Assembly (NCBI GenBank): GCA_035515075.1
Contig: DATJBZ010000022.1
Span: 1 to 64,000, forward strand
Reading direction: 5' to 3'
Length of the DNA stretch: 64,000 bases
Source of the DNA: Moheibacter sp035515075
GTDB taxonomy: Bacteria; Bacteroidota; Bacteroidia; Flavobacteriales; Weeksellaceae
Shown here: in pieces, positions 45,801 through 55,565 of the stretch
How the letters are laid out: each line of letters begins with the position of its first letter
Position numbering within the stretch: the stretch's first letter is position 1
Position numbers and translations under genes: made by a program
Notes under the pieces: generated by a model
What the model saw: only the letters and a program-made list of their open reading frames with translations
The model's database searches: none
Told to the model about the DNA's origin: nothing

Positions 45801-46231
45801 GTTTCAAAAGCAAATTCTGTCAAAGTTTGCTGACAAAAGCTGTGGATGGTCAAAACCGAAGTTTCATCCAAATTCAACACCGCAGATTTCAACAATTCCA
45901 ATACCTTTTCTTCGCCTTGCATTTCGATTGCTTGATCGACCAAGTTTTTGATTAAATCATCGTCTATCGCTATATTTTCGGCATATTTTGCTGCTTCCCG
46001 CACAAAGCGACGGATGCGTTCTTCCAATTCCGCCACCGCAGCCTTGGTAAAAGTCACCATCAAAATCTCTTGGATCGGCATTTGTTTTTCCAACAACAAA
46101 CGCAACACCAAAATGGCGATTGAATAGGTTTTTCCTGTTCCAGCGCTGGCTTCAATCAAATTGCTACCTTGCAAAGGCACAGTTTTTACATCAAAAGCTT
46201 GGTACGTTACTTTATCGTTCATTTTGTTCAT
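42818..46231 (-). CDS. recB: RecBCD nuclease/helicase subunit RecB
   Basis: A 1137-residue protein. Walker A SAGTGKTYS near residues 27-35, VFIDEFQDTDKLQYEIF, GDPKQSIYAWRKADI, TTIHSSKGLQYPIVF and LLYVALTRAVYKCYI are the UvrD-type helicase motifs. The C-terminal nuclease has GKVDLFF and YVLDWKSNYLG. RecB unwinds 3' to 5' and cuts DNA at double-strand ends. Its start overlaps recC by 20 bases; the first ATG (46231) and one three codons later are both possible. Confidence 0.97.
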   Translation of the reverse strand: MNKMNDKVTYQAFDVKTVPLQGSNLIEASAGTGKTYSIAILVLRLLLEKQMPIQEILMVTFTKAAVAELEERIRRFVREAAKYAENIAIDDDLIKNLVDQAIEMQGEEKVLELLKSAVLNLDETSVLTIHSFCQQTLTEFAFETGQLFNVELAQDTSEIQNQEIQAFWRKYVTGIEADLLKYLVDNQLSQHEIGQVVQAELTGKSMMYYDATQKYSWNPAMEFEFNQQLQKEVDKRDILKAKVMEFIQSDVAFHEAVKSKSAFKNNFMDLFDAPEQFLKKAMDVRKKGTQYIRSNDQLNAFLDELEEFEKLIKKQIETILNELYSFAIQQITHGIRQQKTIRNLLSFDDLIENLHTALCKRNNPGLERELQKKYQAVFIDEFQDTDKLQYEIFEKAFHQKALLFYIGDPKQSIYAWRKADISTYFKARNKVDQVYEMNVNFRSTSGLIQAMNRFFLPQEAFDTFAFGASEERIDYHEVQAPPKDTKGKLTHEGVEETPISWQTFGKNDEIYEGLSFDVLNLLNDPKRMITDQKTKENRRILPSDIGVLVRKKSEAQAIKRYLSKLGIPAVTLDDAKILQSPEAKEILYVLDAMAQLSRAHLNRALLTKYIGWTTEAVQNSDEDLLLQQFRIYHEKWQKYGVYTALMNFISDFNVTENLLAKENGERTVTNLYHLLEILYKTENRQHFSPVELIHWLEINCQKNDATDDEMIQRVESDEDAVKITTIHSSKGLQYPIVFAPTLDFTFRSDSDRVYSFRTAEGSYRSGKIGQMSEEQFRDFLVQEEQENRRLLYVALTRAVYKCYIYHSTNYKNSTLATFLKALEVDGQGIAQKRNEENQQITGRYVAAQVMAPKDLVAENFKLHQNNWLRMSYSGLAGQTEWQAKALFESAEDAYDQFVFKDLKKGAKTGNFLHFLFENLNFTKEETWERTMERAIKRFSSAEDEVFKAHLLTLLQQVLQTEISTENDVFSMADVQPYDCIHELEFDFPVGEFHPKALEKLREEGIAVNERYRGKLEGLMNGKVDLFFKNNGKYYVLDWKSNYLGPTIEDYSPENLALAMNDNNYHLQYLIYSFAVKKYLESRLGKSFNYVRDFGGVIYLFVRGMRKGENTGIFFAQPNYRQMKLMEFVLEKELQSFT

Positions 46232-49200
46232 TTAAAAATAATTCATCCATTCCTAACAACAACAATTCTGCAGTTTCTTGAAATTCTTCCATGAATTCTT
46301 CGGTCTGAAAAAATCCATTTTCTCTTTCTTTGATATGGTAGGGATTGGTATTTGAAAATTTATAATTGGTGAAACCGCTTTCAATTTTTTCAAGAATCTT
46401 TTCAGCATTCCACACTGTAATTAACTTCATCTCTTTGATCCAATCGGGAGAAAACGCCAAAATCTCTTGGTGTCCTTTTTTGTACAATTGAACCATTTCT
46501 TCTAAAATTTGTTGGGCTTCATCGGCACGCAAACTGGACGCTTTTCGGACACTTTCTTCTGGATTGGAAATGAAATAAGCCGACAATTCATGCCCCATCG
46601 CCGTCGCCATCAAATATTTCAAATAGGTGTCCAACAAATATTTGTTGCTGTTCTTTGAAAATGAATAGGTCACCAAATTATTGCCATAAATTCCATTGAT
46701 TTTACCCAATACCCGACTGCCATCCAAGGTCAAATCCACCGCGATATGACTTTCTGCTTTTCCTTCGGTCAATCGCATGAATTCACCTTTCAGATACTCC
46801 ATGGCTTCTTTCTCATTCTCCAACAACACTTTACCCATGTTTTTCAACGGAAACTCTCCCGTTTTGGTTGCCTTTTCTCGGTAATTTAATTGGGCGGTTT
46901 CATCCAAATGCAACAATTCATTTTTCAAATGCCATCGCCCCAATTGGTCCAATTCAAAACTCTCAGTTTCAGGCAAACTCAGGGCTTCTTCTTCATAGAA
47001 AACCTTCAAAACGCGGTTATAATAAGCTTTGATCGGATCTTTGAAAAAAGACAACATCCGACTCCATTCAATTTCAGAAAAATCAAGCGCAAGCGTTTCT
47101 TGTTTTTTGTAAAAGTCAATGTTCTCTTTATTAGCCGTCAACAAATAAGAATACAAATTCGAATCAGAGGCATTGTATCTTTTACTGAAGCCATGCAAAG
47201 GATGTTTTTGAATGAAATTTTTCGCGACTTCTTCTGGGTTTTCAGTATTGGAACTGATGAAATCCACCAATTCATCCACCAGAACCGAAGCGGGCAATGT
47301 ACTATTGTCCTTGACACTTTGGCCAATGTAACTGATGTACAAATAGTTTTGGGCAGACAATACGGTTTCCAAAAACAAATGCTTGTCGTTCTGTTTGACA
47401 TTTCGATCGCCACGCTTTTTATCTTGCAACATCAAATCAAAACTTTGGCGGCGGTCCAAACGTGGAAATTGGTCAAAATTCAAACCGAGCAATGCCACCA
47501 CTTTGAACGGAATACTGCGCATCGGAATCAACGAACAAAAGGTAATGCCGCCAGAAGCGAAACTTCCACTTTTTCGGTTGCCACTCAAAATCGAAGAAAA
47601 ATTATGCATGAACACTTCATAACTGACTTTTTCCTCAAACAAATCTTCCAATAAATTGTAACGTTCCAATTGGTTCAACAACAAAGCATAATCTTCGTCT
47701 TGTACTTCTTCACCCAAACCAATGAAAGTTGTCAAAGTATTTTCAACGTACTGCACCCATTCCGAAATCGTTCTTTTTTTCTTTCGTTTTTGAATGGATG
47801 CAATCAAATTTTCGACAAAATAAACCAAATGAATCACTTCCAACCGTTGGAAACCCTCGACTTGGTCCAAAGGATAAAAGCCTTCTGGTCCGCTGTCCAA
47901 CTCTTTTTCACCCAACAAACACAAACCATACATCAAACGTTTCATGCCATATTCCCAACTCACAAAATGGGTGTCGTTTTCTACTTCGCCTTCAATCCCA
48001 AATCGAATGTTGGCATCCGCCACCAATTGCCTTAAAAACGCCACATCTTGGATTTGAAACTGTTTTCTCAATGAAGAAAACTCCAACAAACGCATCACAT
48101 TTTCGGCTGTCATTTGGTTCTCATTCAAAGACAAAATTTCCAACAAAGTATTGGAAATGCCGTCGGACACCGCGTAACTTTCATCCGCAATCGTATAACG
48201 AAATTGGTAAGGCGCATTGTCAAATACCGCACGAATGTAGGCCGCGTACAAATCAATGTCCGCCACCATGACAACAATGTCTCGCGAAGAAATCGATTCG
48301 TTTTTTTGATCAACCAAATGCACCAAATAATTGTACAACACCTCGACTTCACGCACCGGGCTATAACAAGAATTGATCTGAATTGATCCGTCCTGAATTT
48401 GTTCTGGACTAAAGCAAATGTTTTCTTTTTCGTTGTGAAAAATGCTGTGCTGAATCGCGCCCAACAATCTTTTGTCTTCTGGCTCTACCAAACCGACCGT
48501 TGCATACTGATTCAAAGTTTCCTCATCTTGAAACAACATCATGAAGGTGTCTTGGATCAATTTTCCCCAAGTCGTCAACAAAGGATTGGACACGGACTCT
48601 TCCTCTTTTGAGAAAATGTTTTTTCTTTTCAGAAAATCAATCACTTTTTCTGAGCGGTCTTCGTACCAATAATCATGTGGCGCAGGATTTTGCATCAAAA
48701 AAAACACTTCGATGTGCTGAGACAAATGATGAAAAATGCGCAAATGATAATCGGTGATCAAACTCAAACCAAAAAAGTAAACCGCAGGAATTCTTTGGCG
48801 CAATAGCGCAGTTCTTTCTTCGTTTTCAAGGTTTTCAATGATGAAATTCCCAACCATGGTTTTGTCTGGAAAATCTTCTCCAGCCAAAGTTCTTGCACGC
48901 ATCCACAAAGTTTTTTGCCAATTGTCGTGTGCATCTTCTTCCTCATTCCATGCCTCGATCATTTCCGTTCGATACACTTGGTATTGGTCAAATAAATCAG
49001 CTACTTTCTCTGCCAAAGCCATGCGTTTGATCTCTTGGTCCAAACGATTTTCTTGGTAATAAGCTGCGATATGAGGATAGGTTTCGATGAAATCTTTTTC
49101 TGCTAAAATTTTATACAACAACCAATTCAAATCATGGGCAGAAATCGACTGAATGAAACTTCCGCCTAACAATTGGAACACGCGGTTCAACAAATCATTG

Positions 49201-49391
49201 GGTTTGATGAATTGAATGTTGGCAGCAATTCCCACTTGCTGTGCAATTTTCAATTTCAACCAGCTGTTCATCCCTTCGGTTTGGGTCACCACATAAATCG
49301 GACGAAAGACAGATTTTTCTTGACTAATTTTATTGGAAAGCGTTTTCGCTAAACTATCTAATGAATTGGAAACAATTAATTGATTGGCCAT
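46212..49391 (-). CDS. recC: RecBCD subunit RecC
   Basis: A 1059-residue RecC. The N-terminus (VSNSLDSLAKTLSNKI, PIYVVTQTEGMNSWLKL) and internal ITFCSLIPMRSIPFKVVALLGLN, read in two parts, are typical; helicase motifs are degenerate as expected of RecC, which scans for Chi and holds the complex. The gene lies between recD (21-base gap) and recB (overlap), so the three are one operon. Confidence 0.94.
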   Translation of the reverse strand: MANQLIVSNSLDSLAKTLSNKISQEKSVFRPIYVVTQTEGMNSWLKLKIAQQVGIAANIQFIKPNDLLNRVFQLLGGSFIQSISAHDLNWLLYKILAEKDFIETYPHIAAYYQENRLDQEIKRMALAEKVADLFDQYQVYRTEMIEAWNEEEDAHDNWQKTLWMRARTLAGEDFPDKTMVGNFIIENLENEERTALLRQRIPAVYFFGLSLITDYHLRIFHHLSQHIEVFFLMQNPAPHDYWYEDRSEKVIDFLKRKNIFSKEEESVSNPLLTTWGKLIQDTFMMLFQDEETLNQYATVGLVEPEDKRLLGAIQHSIFHNEKENICFSPEQIQDGSIQINSCYSPVREVEVLYNYLVHLVDQKNESISSRDIVVMVADIDLYAAYIRAVFDNAPYQFRYTIADESYAVSDGISNTLLEILSLNENQMTAENVMRLLEFSSLRKQFQIQDVAFLRQLVADANIRFGIEGEVENDTHFVSWEYGMKRLMYGLCLLGEKELDSGPEGFYPLDQVEGFQRLEVIHLVYFVENLIASIQKRKKKRTISEWVQYVENTLTTFIGLGEEVQDEDYALLLNQLERYNLLEDLFEEKVSYEVFMHNFSSILSGNRKSGSFASGGITFCSLIPMRSIPFKVVALLGLNFDQFPRLDRRQSFDLMLQDKKRGDRNVKQNDKHLFLETVLSAQNYLYISYIGQSVKDNSTLPASVLVDELVDFISSNTENPEEVAKNFIQKHPLHGFSKRYNASDSNLYSYLLTANKENIDFYKKQETLALDFSEIEWSRMLSFFKDPIKAYYNRVLKVFYEEEALSLPETESFELDQLGRWHLKNELLHLDETAQLNYREKATKTGEFPLKNMGKVLLENEKEAMEYLKGEFMRLTEGKAESHIAVDLTLDGSRVLGKINGIYGNNLVTYSFSKNSNKYLLDTYLKYLMATAMGHELSAYFISNPEESVRKASSLRADEAQQILEEMVQLYKKGHQEILAFSPDWIKEMKLITVWNAEKILEKIESGFTNYKFSNTNPYHIKERENGFFQTEEFMEEFQETAELLLLGMDELFLNEQNER

Positions 49392-49412
49392 TTGACTAAT
49401 TTTCGGTGTTGA

Positions 49413-51167
49413 TTAAAATCTATGCACAATTCCTGAACCTCTTTCTACGCGTTTTTTTGCACTGCTCAAAACCACATTTTTTGTTCCTTGAATGATGACT
49501 TTTTCTCTGGCGCGTGTGACGGCTGTGTACAACAATTCACGGGTCAGTAAAGGCAAGTTTTCTTGTTCAGGCAAAACGACCAACACTTCGTTGAATTCAG
49601 AGCCTTGGCTTTTGTGGATCGTCATTGCAAAAACCGTATCGGCTGCATCAATCAAGGCGGGCAAAACCGATTTCAATTCGTTTTCTTTGCTTTCAAACCA
49701 AACTTTCAACACGCCATTTTCGTCTTTTCTGACCAAACCAATGTCGCCGTTGAACAATCCCAATTCGTAGTTGTTTTGGTTGATAATGATCGGACGATTT
49801 TCATAAAATTCAGTGGTCAATTGCAACCAACCTTTGGTTTGTAAATATTTCTGAATGCGGTCATTCAAAGCGTACAATCCAAACTGCCCTTCTCTAATCG
49901 CGCATAACACTTTCAAATCATTCAATTTCCTCAAAGCCAAAGCCGTATCTTTCTCCTCAATGTATGTTCGAAAACCTTCAATAAATTCTTCAAAAACCAT
50001 TGAATTATTTTCTTCATCCATTTTCACTCTTTCTTCTTGGTTGTCAAAAAATCCTTCGAGCAATTCCGTTTGGTTTTGAAGTATCGCTTTGCTCAATTTG
50101 CCAATGCCTTCTTCATCTGAAAACCGATGGCTGACTTGCAATTCAACAATGTGCTCAAATAACAAATGATTGCTTTCTGTCGTATGTTCTGGCCCCAATT
50201 GGTGGTTTTTATCAGGAATAAATGCATTCATAAAATCCACGGTTGCTGCACTGAATTGATTCAATTTTTTCTGCGCCAAGCACAAATCCCCGAACAAACT
50301 TCCTGCTTCTACCGATGCCAATTGGTCTTTATCGCCCAAAAAAATAATTTTCGTTGAAGGCCGAATCGCCTGCAACAATTTGGCAAATAAGGCCAAATCA
50401 ATCATCGACGATTCATCGACAATCACCAAATCGTACGGCAAAGGATTTTCCGCATTGTGCCGAAAATAAATGCTGTTTTTTTGGGGTTTCAGCAAACGAT
50501 GCAAAGTCGATGGCGTTAGGCTTTCAAATTTCGATTGAATTTCAGGAAATTGTGCGCCAGCCGCTTTCAAGGATTCGGCCATTCGCGCCGCTGCTTTTCC
50601 TGTCGGCGCTGCCAAAGCCACTTTCATTTCGGGTTGCAAGGCGTACAAAATGTACAAAACCTTCGCCAAAGTCGTGGTCTTTCCTGTTCCTGGACCGCCC
50701 GTGATAATACTAAATTGGTTCAAAACGGATGACAGCGCAGCAATTTGTTGCCAATTGACGCCTTTTTTTTCCATTGGAAATAAGTGCTGAATCCATTCTT
50801 TTTTTGCCAACAATTGTTGTTGCATGGCTTTTCTATTTTCTTTCCCTTGGGCAACCCAGTTCTTGATTTGGTTCAATACCATGCTTTCGTATTGAAAATA
50901 CCTTTGAAAATACAAGTGATTTTGGTGCAGTATCAAAGGCAAATATTCGTTTTCATTTCCAACCCATTCGGCATTGTCCAAATCATTATGACTTAATTTT
51001 CTGTCAAAACCCGCCGCTGACAATTCGTCAAGATCGATTTGATCCAACGACAGACAAATGTGTCCTTCGTTCAATCCTTTGGACAACAGATACAAATACG
51101 GTTGCAATGTTTTTTCTTTGAAATAATGGGCAAATTGTTTGTGAACATCTTTGGTTGGGATCATCAT
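49413..51167 (-). CDS. recD: RecBCD subunit RecD, 5'-3' helicase
   Basis: A 584-residue RecD. Walker A ITGGPGTGKTTTLAKV (about 155-170), APTGKAAARMAES, Walker B LVIVDESSMIDLALF, FLGDKDQLASVEAG and the late motif FAMTIHKSQGSEFNEV are present, followed by ELLYTAVTRAREKVI. It is the fast motor of RecBCD. First gene of recDCB; starts MMIPTK, so either of two adjacent ATGs. A -7 element inside a 10-base inverted repeat lies just upstream. Confidence 0.96.
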   Translation of the reverse strand: MMIPTKDVHKQFAHYFKEKTLQPYLYLLSKGLNEGHICLSLDQIDLDELSAAGFDRKLSHNDLDNAEWVGNENEYLPLILHQNHLYFQRYFQYESMVLNQIKNWVAQGKENRKAMQQQLLAKKEWIQHLFPMEKKGVNWQQIAALSSVLNQFSIITGGPGTGKTTTLAKVLYILYALQPEMKVALAAPTGKAAARMAESLKAAGAQFPEIQSKFESLTPSTLHRLLKPQKNSIYFRHNAENPLPYDLVIVDESSMIDLALFAKLLQAIRPSTKIIFLGDKDQLASVEAGSLFGDLCLAQKKLNQFSAATVDFMNAFIPDKNHQLGPEHTTESNHLLFEHIVELQVSHRFSDEEGIGKLSKAILQNQTELLEGFFDNQEERVKMDEENNSMVFEEFIEGFRTYIEEKDTALALRKLNDLKVLCAIREGQFGLYALNDRIQKYLQTKGWLQLTTEFYENRPIIINQNNYELGLFNGDIGLVRKDENGVLKVWFESKENELKSVLPALIDAADTVFAMTIHKSQGSEFNEVLVVLPEQENLPLLTRELLYTAVTRAREKVIIQGTKNVVLSSAKKRVERGSGIVHRF

Positions 51168-51190
51168 GTAGGTTTGTCAATTGAAGAATT

Positions 51191-51221
51191 ATTCTCAAAT
51201 ATAAGATTCAAATTTGAGAAT
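51191..51221 (-). promoter_or_regulatory. recDCB promoter inside a perfect 10-base inverted repeat
   Basis: ATTCTCAAAT (51191-51200) and ATTTGAGAAT (51212-51221) are exact complements separated by 11 bases. On the minus strand the -7 element TATATTTG (51196-51203) spans one arm, 28 bases before recD. There is no T-run, so this looks like an operator over the promoter rather than the terminator of the gene ending at 51249. Confidence 0.55.
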
Positions 51222-51248
51222 GAATGGTATAAAAAAATGATTTGAATT

Positions 51249-52652
51249 TTATTTTTCCAATTCAGCCATTAAGGCGAAACAAAGTTGATCGATGTGGTCA
51301 TTCTTTGCATGAAAGGCAGAAACATTGGACAAAACAATCACTGCATTCTTCTTTTCAACATCGATGGCCATTGAGGATGAATAACCCGCAGTACCGCCAT
51401 TGTGCCAAAACAATGTTGCTCCTTTTTGAGATTTTAAGAGATGCCAACCCAAACCGATTTGCATCTGATCATTGATGCTAAAAGTTGGTTGCCTTGTCAT
51501 GGTCAACTCTTTGTTCTTGGGATTGAATTGTGCTAGTGCAAATTGCGCCAAATCCTCCGCAGTGGATAGCATCCCTCCTGCTCCAAACAAAACATCAAAA
51601 TCCCAATGGGCTGCAATTTCTCCCTTTGGATTTTGCCCTTTGACCTTTTTATTTCCCAAATTCCTGGAAGTTGTCCATGAATTTTTCATATTGAACTTTT
51701 CAAAAACATAGGTTGGTAACAATGTTTGAAAATTGGTCTTTTGCACCAACCCCAAGGTATGCCCCAACAATCCTGTTCCTAAATTGGAATAAACATACGC
51801 TTTCTCTAAGTCAGCATTCGACACCCACTTGTTTTTAAGATAGTCTTCCAATTCTTTTTCGCCATAACTTTTGTAAGGATTGTCCTCGTTGGTTAGATCC
51901 AAATTACTGGGCAAACGCGGCAAACCAGCAGTGTGGTTGGCCAATGCTTCGAAATTTATTTTGGCATTATTTTTAAAAGAAAATGGATAATACATGTTGA
52001 TCTCATCCGTCAAATTCACTTTTCCTTCCAACACCATTGCAGCCAAAACCGTGGAAGTAAATACTTTGGTCAAAGAGCCTATTTCAAAAACCATTTGCTG
52101 ATTTTGAATCGGCAGAATTGTATCATTGCGCTTGATGATACCATAATAGGCTGTTTTTCCATTTTGGATCAATGCAATGGACATTTGAGTATTGTTTGGA
52201 AAATGCCTGGCTTTTGAAAAGATGATTTCCGCAATTTCTTTCGGATAATCGTCCAAAGCATGGATGGTTGTCTCATTGCTTTCACTGGATTCTTCGTAAG
52301 GTTTAATGAAAAGTCCATTGATTTTATTATTTTCATTCAATGAAATGTTCACAGTCAAAACTGCTCTTTCAAAACTCGTTTTATAACTTGCGTAGGCCAC
52401 TTGCTCAAAACCTATCCATTCTTTGGCTTTAATTTCTCCCACTTGATTTTTTAAACCTGATAAAAATTGAAGCGTGTTTTCCAAAGGCAGGACTTCTTGC
52501 ATTTCTTCAGAAAATTCATCAAAAATCTGTGCATATTTTTCAGCATTGTAATGGGTTTGAAAATTTTCCATGGCCAATTGATATTGCTCATTTTGCGCCA
52601 ATAAAAAATTGTTCAAAAAAAATAAGGTCATTAATAATAAATGTCTTTTCAT
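51249..52652 (-). CDS. Serine hydrolase, beta-lactamase/PBP-like, with N-terminal DUF3887-like domain
   Basis: A 467-residue secreted protein (signal FFLNNFLLAQ). Residues 25-125 resemble DUF3887 (NFQTHYNAEKYAQIFDEFSEEM, read in two parts). The class C-type hydrolase domain has SLTK in EIGSLTKVFTST, YSN in AYVYSNLGTG and HNGGTAGYSS in place of KTG. Such enzymes may be esterases, D-aminopeptidases or beta-lactamases. It lies 39 bases after the LytTR regulator on the same strand, so joint control by the two-component system is plausible. Confidence 0.85.
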   Translation of the reverse strand: MKRHLLLMTLFFLNNFLLAQNEQYQLAMENFQTHYNAEKYAQIFDEFSEEMQEVLPLENTLQFLSGLKNQVGEIKAKEWIGFEQVAYASYKTSFERAVLTVNISLNENNKINGLFIKPYEESSESNETTIHALDDYPKEIAEIIFSKARHFPNNTQMSIALIQNGKTAYYGIIKRNDTILPIQNQQMVFEIGSLTKVFTSTVLAAMVLEGKVNLTDEINMYYPFSFKNNAKINFEALANHTAGLPRLPSNLDLTNEDNPYKSYGEKELEDYLKNKWVSNADLEKAYVYSNLGTGLLGHTLGLVQKTNFQTLLPTYVFEKFNMKNSWTTSRNLGNKKVKGQNPKGEIAAHWDFDVLFGAGGMLSTAEDLAQFALAQFNPKNKELTMTRQPTFSINDQMQIGLGWHLLKSQKGATLFWHNGGTAGYSSSMAIDVEKKNAVIVLSNVSAFHAKNDHIDQLCFALMAELEK

Positions 52653-52691
52653 TATATTTTTTTTTAAAATTCACATTGCACCCCACACACA

Positions 52692-53450
52692 TCAATCCTT
52701 TCGGACGGAATCAAACAAGTTGACGATCAAACTCTTTTTGGCATTGCTCACTGGAATGCTTTCTTGGTTTTGCATCAAAATGTATCCGCCGTCATTTCGT
52801 GAGAATTTTTTCATGTAATTGGGATTGATCAAATAGGATTGATGCACCCGGATAAAAAAGAAATTTCTCAAAGCGTTTTCTACTTCTTTCAAGGTTTTGC
52901 TGACCAATATTTTACTGCCATTGACCAAGTGTAAATTGGTGTAATTGCTTTGGCTGTTGCAATACAAAATGTCGTTGACCTCTACAAATTCATAGCCATC
53001 GCTGATCGGCACAGAGATTTTACTTTTCATGAAACCTTCTTTCTTCAATTGATCAATTAACTCATCAATGTTTTGTTCGTTTGCATGATTTTTATTTTTC
53101 TCTTGGGCCCAATTTTCAATGGTTTCTTTCAATTCCTCTTCATCAATCGGTTTCAACAAATAACTGATCGCTTTGGCTTTGAATGCCTTGATTGCATATT
53201 CACTGTACGCTGTTGTAAAAATCACATCAAATTTTCGTTCTGAAAAATGTTCCAACAATTGAAAACCTGTCATCCCGGGCATTTCAATGTCCAAGAACAA
53301 CAAATCAATGGGTAATTCTTTCAGTTTTTCAACCGATTCTTGTACTTTGTTCGTTTTGTACACCACATTGGCTTTCGGAAAAAGTTCATTCATGTGGATC
53401 ACCAAACTTTCAATGCAATGCACCTCGTCATCAATGATCGCGATATTCAT
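52692..53450 (-). CDS. LytTR-family response regulator
   Basis: A 252-residue regulator. The receiver domain has the acidic pair in IAIIDDEV (D7, D8), phospho-acceptor D54 in LFLDIEMPGMTG and the conserved Lys in YLLKPI. The C-terminal LytTR DNA-binding domain follows (SVPISDGYEFVEVNDILY, SYLINPNYMKKF). It overlaps the kinase gene by 4 bases, giving coupled expression. It should bind paired direct repeats in promoters after phosphorylation. Confidence 0.95.
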   Translation of the reverse strand: MNIAIIDDEVHCIESLVIHMNELFPKANVVYKTNKVQESVEKLKELPIDLLFLDIEMPGMTGFQLLEHFSERKFDVIFTTAYSEYAIKAFKAKAISYLLKPIDEEELKETIENWAQEKNKNHANEQNIDELIDQLKKEGFMKSKISVPISDGYEFVEVNDILYCNSQSNYTNLHLVNGSKILVSKTLKEVENALRNFFFIRVHQSYLINPNYMKKFSRNDGGYILMQNQESIPVSNAKKSLIVNLFDSVRKD

Positions 53451-55522
53451 GGTTTTGTAATTTTAGAGATTGTATGAGCCAAAGTTAGCAGAACTTTTGT
53501 CCCAACTTGGTTTTCGCCCTGGGTTATTTTCAATTGAATCTGACAATCTGGAAAGCTTTGGTTGAATTGTCTGATGCGCTCTTTGGTGATTTTTGTGCCT
53601 AAACTTTTCTTTTGTTCATCTGAACCTTCTGAAAAATCATCCATATTTTTCATGCCTACACCGTTGTCTTCAATGGAAATTTCAATCGAATGCTCTGTTT
53701 CGCCGACTTCAATCTTCAAACGTTTGTGTGCTTGATTGGAAGGCAACAATCCGTGCCAAATCGCATTTTCCACAAAAGGTTGCAACAACAAAGGCGGAAT
53801 TTTCACTGCGGACAAATCCATATTTTCATCCCATTTGATCATATAATCCAATTGATTGTCAAAACGTATTTCTTCCAATTTCAGATAATATTGAATGATT
53901 TGCAGTTCTTCTTCCAAGGAGATGCTTTCATTTTTGGGAATTTCCAAAACCAACCGAATGAAACGGCTAAATGTTGTCAAATACTTGCTGGCCACTTTGA
54001 TTTCATGCTTTTGAATCAACAAATGAATCGCATTCAAACAGTTGAAAATAAAATGTGGATTGACTTGCATGCGAGAAATCAAAATTTCGGCCTGCGCCAT
54101 GTTTCTTTCGTATTCGGCTTGCAACAAATCTTTTTCTTTCTCAATCAATTGCTTTTGTGTCTGAAACTTGATTTTTCGCAACCGGTATTGGGCAACGACA
54201 AATAAAATCAATAACAAAGTTCCCAACAACAGCAAAACAATGAATACTTTTTGGTTTCTCAATTGCAGACTTTTGGATTCGATTTCTTTTTCTTTTAATT
54301 CTTGTTCTTTTTGCAACAGACCGATTTTTGCTTCCGTTTTGTCCCAATCAAATTGGTTTTTCAAGGCTGCGATTTTGATCTTTTGGTTGTCCAAATTGAT
54401 GCTGTCTTCGTAATCTTTTCCGATTTTATAGAACTTCAAAGCATTGCGCCAATCTCCGACTTTTTCTTTCACCATGGCGATGTCAAAGGCATTTTGGCGC
54501 ACCAAGGATTTGTTGTTCAAACTATCTGCTATCGCCAAAGATTGGTCATAAAAAACTATCGCTTGAGAAAGATTTTGCGTACTGGCCGCTATTTTCCCCA
54601 ATCGATTGAGCACTTGTGCTGCATTCAAAGGATAGTTATAATTTCGATACAACCGCAAAGCTTCGTTGTAATATAATGTGGCTTGTTCTTGATTTTTCTG
54701 TTCCCAAAAAGCATCTCCATAAGCTTCGTGTGTCATTGCCAAGCCAAAGCGGTCCTTCCTTTTTTCATTGATGGCTTTCAGTTCTTCCAAATAAATAAAA
54801 GCTTGATCTACTTTTTTGGTTTCAATATAATATTGCGCAATCGACAAAAGGTTCATCGCCATTCCCAAACTTTCTCCCCTTTCTCTTTCTGCCTCCAAAC
54901 CCATTTCAAAATAAGCCAAAGCTTCATTTTTTCGTTCGCTCAAATTGATCAACGCATTGCCCAAACCATTGCTCGAAATGCCTATGTTCTTTAAATCTTT
55001 GTCTTCTTGGGCGATGCGCAGGGCTTCATAATAGAAAGAAACCGCCAAGTCATACTGCTCATTGTAACGCGCTGCCGTCCCTGCATTGTTGGCATAAATC
55101 ATCTGGCTCAGGCGGTCGCAATTCTCTTCTTTGGCCAAATGATAGGCTCTTTCGTGCAATTGAATCGCATTTGAATATTGTTGATGGTAGCGGTGCAACA
55201 AGCCCAAATTGTCCAAACTCCTAGCATACAAATAATTGTTACCCATGGTCAAAGCTCGGTTGATGGCCAAGTTGGCATAGTAATTCTCGCGTTCCTCTTG
55301 GTGGGAATTTCGATGAATCTCTCGACTGATTTCAATGGCTTGAATCACGTACAAAGAGTCATTTTTCTCTTCATTCAATCGCTCAATCTGAGAAGGTTTG
55401 ATTTCTTTGACTTTTTGAGAAAAACCATCCAATGGAAACAAAATAAAAAACAAGACCAAAAGAAAGTGCAGATGACTTTGAGCTAAATTCAACACCAAAT
55501 ACTTGTCTTTCGACCACCACAT
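53447..55522 (-). CDS. LytS-like sensor histidine kinase with TPR sensor region
   Basis: A 691-residue protein: signal-like hydrophobic start (about 15-35), a periplasmic stretch of about six TPR repeats (80-390), a membrane helix at 427-445, a coiled coil, then the His_kinase domain with phospho-accepting His490 in QVNPHFIFNCLNAIH, the N box LLLQPFVENAIWHG and the ATP-lid EDNGVGM. It is a complete, active-looking kinase. Upstream, 43 bases away, a second related but degenerate kinase is encoded. Confidence 0.93.
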   Translation of the reverse strand: MWWSKDKYLVLNLAQSHLHFLLVLFFILFPLDGFSQKVKEIKPSQIERLNEEKNDSLYVIQAIEISREIHRNSHQEERENYYANLAINRALTMGNNYLYARSLDNLGLLHRYHQQYSNAIQLHERAYHLAKEENCDRLSQMIYANNAGTAARYNEQYDLAVSFYYEALRIAQEDKDLKNIGISSNGLGNALINLSERKNEALAYFEMGLEAERERGESLGMAMNLLSIAQYYIETKKVDQAFIYLEELKAINEKRKDRFGLAMTHEAYGDAFWEQKNQEQATLYYNEALRLYRNYNYPLNAAQVLNRLGKIAASTQNLSQAIVFYDQSLAIADSLNNKSLVRQNAFDIAMVKEKVGDWRNALKFYKIGKDYEDSINLDNQKIKIAALKNQFDWDKTEAKIGLLQKEQELKEKEIESKSLQLRNQKVFIVLLLLGTLLLILFVVAQYRLRKIKFQTQKQLIEKEKDLLQAEYERNMAQAEILISRMQVNPHFIFNCLNAIHLLIQKHEIKVASKYLTTFSRFIRLVLEIPKNESISLEEELQIIQYYLKLEEIRFDNQLDYMIKWDENMDLSAVKIPPLLLQPFVENAIWHGLLPSNQAHKRLKIEVGETEHSIEISIEDNGVGMKNMDDFSEGSDEQKKSLGTKITKERIRQFNQSFPDCQIQLKITQGENQVGTKVLLTLAHTISKITKP

Positions 55523-55565
55523 AACTTACAATGATTTTATAGTTGAGACGGAATCGAAAGTTAAG

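Noticed and set aside
46890..47654. 254-codon plus-strand ORF inside recC
   Set aside because: Antisense shadow; the recC reading is certain and this product is rich in Phe and Gln typical of antisense frames.
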